NCBI GenBank assembly: GCA_037447655.1
Contig: JBBHKE010002489.1
Location: 15,717 to 53,507 of the forward strand
Length of the DNA: 37,791 nt
Source: Zygnema cylindricum
Taxonomy: Eukaryota > Streptophyta > Zygnematophyceae > Zygnematales > Zygnemataceae
Reading direction: 5' to 3'
Made by a program: the position numbers and the translations under genes
The notes under the pieces: generated by a model
Database searches by the model: none
What the model saw: only the letters and a program-made list of their open reading frames with translations
What the model was told of the DNA's origin: nothing
Shown here: positions 34,401-37,791 of the stretch, in pieces
How positions within the stretch are numbered: the stretch's first letter is position 1
How the letters are laid out: the number at the start of each line of letters is the position of its first letter

Positions 34401-37400
34401 AAAAGGGGTAAAACGGAGAATATAAAAGGAGGAGAAAGTACAAATATTCCGGTTTTCGATCCCGAAAAAGCTGAAAAGTTGAGAGAAGAAGCGAAAAAAA
34501 TGAGAGAAAAGTCGTCGATTTTTAGAAAAGAAGGGTTATCGGACGCGGCTCATAGAGCTTTTAAAAAAGCGAAAGAATTGGAGAGGGAGGCCGAGGAATT
34601 GGATCCTCCTCCTCCCCCTCCCCCTACCCCTCCCTCTCTCCCTCCTCAAAATCCACCTTCGGGAGGCTCGGCGAGGCAAAATTTAGGCGTGAGAGAGAGG
34701 GACAGAGAGAGAGAGAAACAGGCAGGTGCGGGGATGAAGAGTGAGAGGAGTAAAGTGAAAGGGGGGAAGGGGAGGGAAGAGGATGATTTTATGGCGGATT
34801 TGAAGGAGTTAGGGTGGACGGAAGAGAGAGAGAAAGTTGGGGGAATAGGGAAAGTGGGGTCAGGGGGAGGAGGGGGAGGGGGAGGGGAAGGAGGAGGAGG
34901 AGGAGGGGGAGGGGGAGGAGGAGGGAGAGGGGGAAGCGTGGAGAGCCAAATTTTAGACCATAAAAGGAAGGCTTTATTATTGAAGAGAGAGGGAAAATTG
35001 ACAGAGGCGGTACAAGAGTTAAAACAAGCAAAATTTTTGGAGCGAGAGATGGAGGATGAAGCTCTTTTAGGGGGGGGAGGGAGAGGAGGAGAAGGAGAGG
35101 ATATGTTTGATAGTGAGGAGGAGGAGGATGACTTTGAGTTACCTTCTTTAGATGAATGGGATCAAGGAGGAGGGAGAGGAGGAGGGAGAGCAGGAGGGCG
35201 AGGGGGAGCGGGAGGGAGAGGGGGAGGAGGAGGAGGGTTCGATTTAGATTTGTCAAAAATAGCTTCATTTGGAGAGGAGGAGGAGGAGGAGGAGGTAGAG
35301 GTAAGTGAGAGAGATATGAATGATCCGGAAATGGCAAAAATGTTAATGGAAGTTGGGTGGGGAGGAGGAGGAGAGGGAGGAGGAGGAGAGAGAGGGAGAG
35401 GGAGTCAAGTTCCTAGAAAAGCTTTGCCTTCTCAAAGGATAGCGTTTCAAAAAACCGTAAGTTCCGTAGTTTCGAAAAAAACTTCGATGGAAAATGAAAT
35501 TTTACAATCGAAAAAAAAGGCGTTATTTTTAAAAAAAGAGGGAAGAGTTTCAGAAGCTCTCGAGGAATTAAAAAAAGCGAAAATGTTAGAGCAAAAATTA
35601 GAAGAAGTCGACCTTTTAGGAGGGGGAGAGGGAGAGGGAGACGATTCTGATTACGATGAGGATGATGATCTCCTTTTAGAAGCTTCTGGTTTGGGAGGAG
35701 GAGGAGGGAGAGGGGGAAGAGGAGGAGGAGGAGGAGGGAATCTTGACCTCAATTATCTCTCAAAAATTGCGAAGGAGGAAGAAGACGAACCAATGGTAGA
35801 CGTGACAGATGAGGACGAAAACGATCCGGAAATGTTGTCTGCATTAAAATCTATGGGGTGGGCTGAGGAAGCTCTCCCTCTACCCCCTCCTCGCGCTTCC
35901 AAACTGCCCTCTCTCCCTCCCTACTCTGTCTCTCCCTCTCCTCTACCTCCACCCCTCCCGAAGAGCGAGAACGAATTCCGAGAAAGGATTCTCGAGTTTA
36001 AAAAATCTGCTTTAAATTTGAAGAGAGGAGGGGATTTATTTGGGGCTTCTCAAGAGTTAAAAAAAGCAAAAAATTTGGAAACTCAGCTCGAAGAGTTTCT
36101 CGCGAAAAAGAATTTTGTTTTTGAAGAGGGAGAGGGAGAGGGAGAGGGAGAGAGTGATGTGGAAGTCGATGAAGAAGACGAGAACGATCCGGAATTCGCA
36201 GCTTCTTTGAAACAAATGGGGTGGGAGGAGGAAAAAGAGGAAGAGAGAGTAGTTACCCAGAAAACCTCTCCTTCTCCTCCTCCCCTCCCTCCCTCCCTCC
36301 CTAATCCTGAAACAAAATCAAAAATGGAGACGGAAAGCCTCCCGAAAATCCAAAATTTTGCAATTCTTCCCTCTAATGAAGCTGTTTCCTCTCCCTCTCC
36401 CTCCCCTTCTCCTTTGAGAAATTTGTTAGAGGGAATGAGTTTAGAGGAAAGTCAAACAATTATAATAGATTTTAAAATGAAAGCTTTGACTTTAAAGAGA
36501 GAGGGGAAAATTTTGGAAGCTGCCCGGGAACTTCGGAATGCAAAAAATATGGAGCTCGAACTTCAAAAAATGGAAGAAGAGGGAATAAAAATGGGAGAGG
36601 GAAAGAAATTGGGAGAGGGAGAGGGTAAAAAAATGGGCGAGGGAGAGGGAAAAACTGAAATTCCTCCTCCTCTCTCTTCTTTATCGGTTTCAAAAGAAAA
36701 AAACGCAGGAATTGGGTCTTTTAATGTGGATTTGGACGTAAAAAATAAACCAAATGAGAAAAAAATAGATATAAAAGACGGTAAAAATGACATTAGCGAC
36801 GATAAAAATGACGAAGACGATCTTTTTTCGGGTGAATATGGGGAAATTGGGATTCCTGTGGATTTTGGGGGAACCCCAAAATGGAAATCTGGGCAAAAAG
36901 AAGTCGAAAAAAATAATAATAATAATAATTTTTCAAATATTAAAAATGCTAGTTTTACCAAAATGGGGGGTGAGAGAGAGGAGGAGGGAGGAGGAGAGGA
37001 AGAGGAGGAGGAGGAGGAGGAGGATGATGTTTTTGATGAAAATTTAAGAGCTGCCCTGGCAAATTTTGGTCTCCCTCCTCCTTCTCGGGAAGGCGAAAAA
37101 AAAAGTATTGGGCAGGCGAAAAAAGAAATACCCAAAATTGGGAAATCTGGAGGAGAGGTAGTAGAGAACCCAATCAATCTGAAACCGACACCTGGCAAAA
37201 AGGGAGAGGGAGAGAGAGAGGGAGAGAGAGAGGGGGGGAATGGGGGTGAGAGAGGGGGAGAGAGAGCAGAGGGAAATTCCGGTGTAGAAAAGAATGTAAA
37301 TCAAATCGAGACAGAAATTTTGGATTTTAAAAGAAAAGCTCTAAAATTTAAGAGAGAGGGAGATATTGAAAATGCGAGAGAATGTTTAGCGAAAGCAAAA

Positions 37401-37791
37401 AATTTGGAGCGTCAGGTGGCGGCTTTAAAATTGTCGGAGATAGGACAAAATAGTGGAGGAGGAGGAGAGAGGGGAGAGGGAGGAGGAGAGGGAAGACCAC
37501 AAAGTCAGTCAAGTTCTGTAGAAGATTCTAGGACTCGGTCGGAGAGGGATAGGGAGGAGAAGGAGACGGAGAGGGAGACAAAGGAGAGAGAGAGGGAGGA
37601 GAGGGAGAGGGAGAGGGAGAGGGCGAGGGAGAGGGAAAGGGAGAGGGAAGAGAGAGGGCGGGAGCAGGAGGAGAGGGCAAGGCAACAGAAGGAGAAGCAG
37701 GAGAGGGAAAAGGAGAGGGAGAGGGAGAGGGAGAAGGAGAGAATGAGGGAGAAGGAGAGGCAGGTGGAGAGGGAAAAGGAGATGGAGAGGG
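31403..37791 (+). CDS. N-terminal FYVE-finger protein with repeated helical modules (partial)
   Basis: Exons 31403-31516, 33246-33408, 34213 to beyond the window; at least 1285 aa. The FYVE finger (C25, C28, C41, C44, C49, C52, C69, C72) is split by intron 1 between K38 and H39: RKHECRKCGNFFCSSCM, later PVRVCDEC. FYVE domains bind PI3P on endosomal membranes. Exon 3 alternates acidic segments with Gly-Trp ends (DLKELGWTEE ~286, NDPEMAKMLMEVGW ~461, PEMLSALKSMGW, PEFAASLKQMGW ~750) and six helical repeats of the form ALxLKREGxxxEAxxELxxAKxLE (about 176, 336, 518, 676, 834, 1125), resembling DM14-like helices. Gly/Arg loops and a long Arg-Glu tail follow. The architecture matches the plant FYVE family that includes, from memory, Arabidopsis At1g61690. 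The finger lacks the WxxD motif and has Glu for the second His of RKHHCR. Intron 1 needs a GC donor. Confidence 0.88.
31517..31524 (+). other. GC-type 5' splice site of FYVE intron 1, with nearby GT
   Basis: Exon 1 ends CACCGAAAG followed by GCAAGTAA. Using the GC at 31517-31518 (AAG/GCAAGT, the strong consensus typical of GC-AG introns) joins K38 to H39 and restores the family motif RKHxCRxCG. The GT at 31521-31522 lies four bases on and would add GCAA, shifting phase by one. Evidence is the reading frame and family alignment only. Confidence 0.75.
31547..32067 (+). repeat. 521-bp pure C/T tract in FYVE intron 1
   Basis: An unbroken run of pyrimidines on the coding strand (CTCTCCCTCTCCC grading into CCCCCTCCCCTCC and long C-runs), starting 30 bases after the donor. 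The other strand is all purine with dense GGG(G) runs. It can form triplex or G-quadruplex structures. Gly- or Pro-rich frames of 186-206 aa on either strand are artefacts of it. Confidence 0.95.
32585..32815. repeat. AACTTAAAAACTAA tandem repeat in FYVE intron 1
   Basis: Degenerate units of about 15-18 bases (AACTAACTTAAAAACT, TTAAGTTAAAAACTAA) continue for about 230 bases just before the exon 2 junction array. Noncoding. The preceding intron stretch 32068-32584 is plain AT-rich DNA. Confidence 0.75.
32881..33300 (+). repeat. Five tandem copies of the FYVE exon 2 acceptor and first ~50 exon bases
   Basis: Copies align at CACGAATGCAGAACATGTGG with exon-like starts at 32898 (CTTGAATGC), 32980, 33066, 33163 (CACAAATAC) and 33246 (the real exon); spacings are 82, 86, 97 and 83. 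Each of the first four continues through TTCTGCAGTTCCTGCATGCA to ATTAACATT and a T-run; only the last continues into the rest of the finger. Splice AG is kept in copies 1 (CATATAG), 2 and 3 (TAATAG, two bases further out) and 5 (CCTACAG), but is CG in copy 4. Most copies still encode most or all of the CxxC pairs (copy 3: HECRTCGIFFCSSCM). Confidence 0.93.
33690..34240 (+). repeat. Six copies of the FYVE exon 3 acceptor
   Basis: The block GGCAGGTCATGAAAAAC, spanning the AG acceptor and the first exon bases, recurs with junctions after 33704, 33842 (AGATCATG variant), 33885, 33978, 34074 and 34212 (the real one). Several copies extend into the exon as TTTTTAAACAAAATCG or TTTTTTTTAACAAAAACGAC. 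Each decoy is preceded by a T/C-rich tract and keeps the correct phase, but runs into an in-frame stop within a short distance. They fill most of the 804-nt intron 2 (33409-34212). Confidence 0.93.

Overview
The window looks like nuclear DNA of a streptophyte: a land plant of early-diverging type or a charophyte alga, with a Chara-like genome as one possibility. The reasons are a plant-type MAP kinase (TEY activation loop plus a plant-style C-terminal docking motif), an N-terminal FYVE protein with repeated helical modules of a kind I know only from green plants, F-box genes, long introns with spliceosomal borders, and intergenic DNA full of microsatellites and small inverted-repeat transposons. 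Genus-level assignment is an inference; no organellar or bacterial features are present.

Four protein genes can be supported, all assembled by hand from reading frame, splice borders and intron phase. (1) 1-1360, minus strand: an F-box/kelch protein, uninterrupted over 453 codons and cut by the window edge. (2) 5081-10897, minus strand: a five-exon F-box gene, 582 aa. (3) 15960-19504, minus strand: a six-coding-exon MAP kinase, 388 aa, probably with a further upstream 5'UTR exon near 22.86 kb. (4) 31403 to beyond 37791, plus strand: a FYVE-finger protein whose zinc finger is split over exons 1 and 2 and whose giant third exon runs off the window. The two F-box proteins would be substrate receptors of SCF ubiquitin ligases, the kinase belongs to a MAPK cascade, and the FYVE protein should act on PI3P membranes. 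No operon-like or pathway link between neighbours is evident.

Between genes: 1.4-5.0 kb holds a GA microsatellite and several small TIR elements. 11.3-15.1 kb holds purine-rich hexanucleotide arrays flanking a roughly 2-kb unrecognised core of different composition. 19.5-22.9 kb is probably a long 5'UTR intron containing a 36-bp minisatellite. 23.3-30.5 kb is a transposon graveyard: a 779-bp element with TTA/TAA target duplications, invaded by a tandem pair of a second element, which is itself invaded by an inverted 779-bp copy of the first. A related dimeric element and a 402-bp hAT-like MITE with a perfect 8-bp target duplication follow.

The most unusual signal is at intron-exon borders. 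In the FYVE gene both introns carry serial tandem copies of their own 3' splice junction plus the first exon bases (five copies before exon 2, six before exon 3). A weaker version occurs in intron 3 of the five-exon F-box gene. FYVE intron 1 also appears to use a GC donor with a GT donor four bases downstream in another phase. That GT donor is in frame with one upstream decoy acceptor, giving an open reading frame for an alternative isoform.
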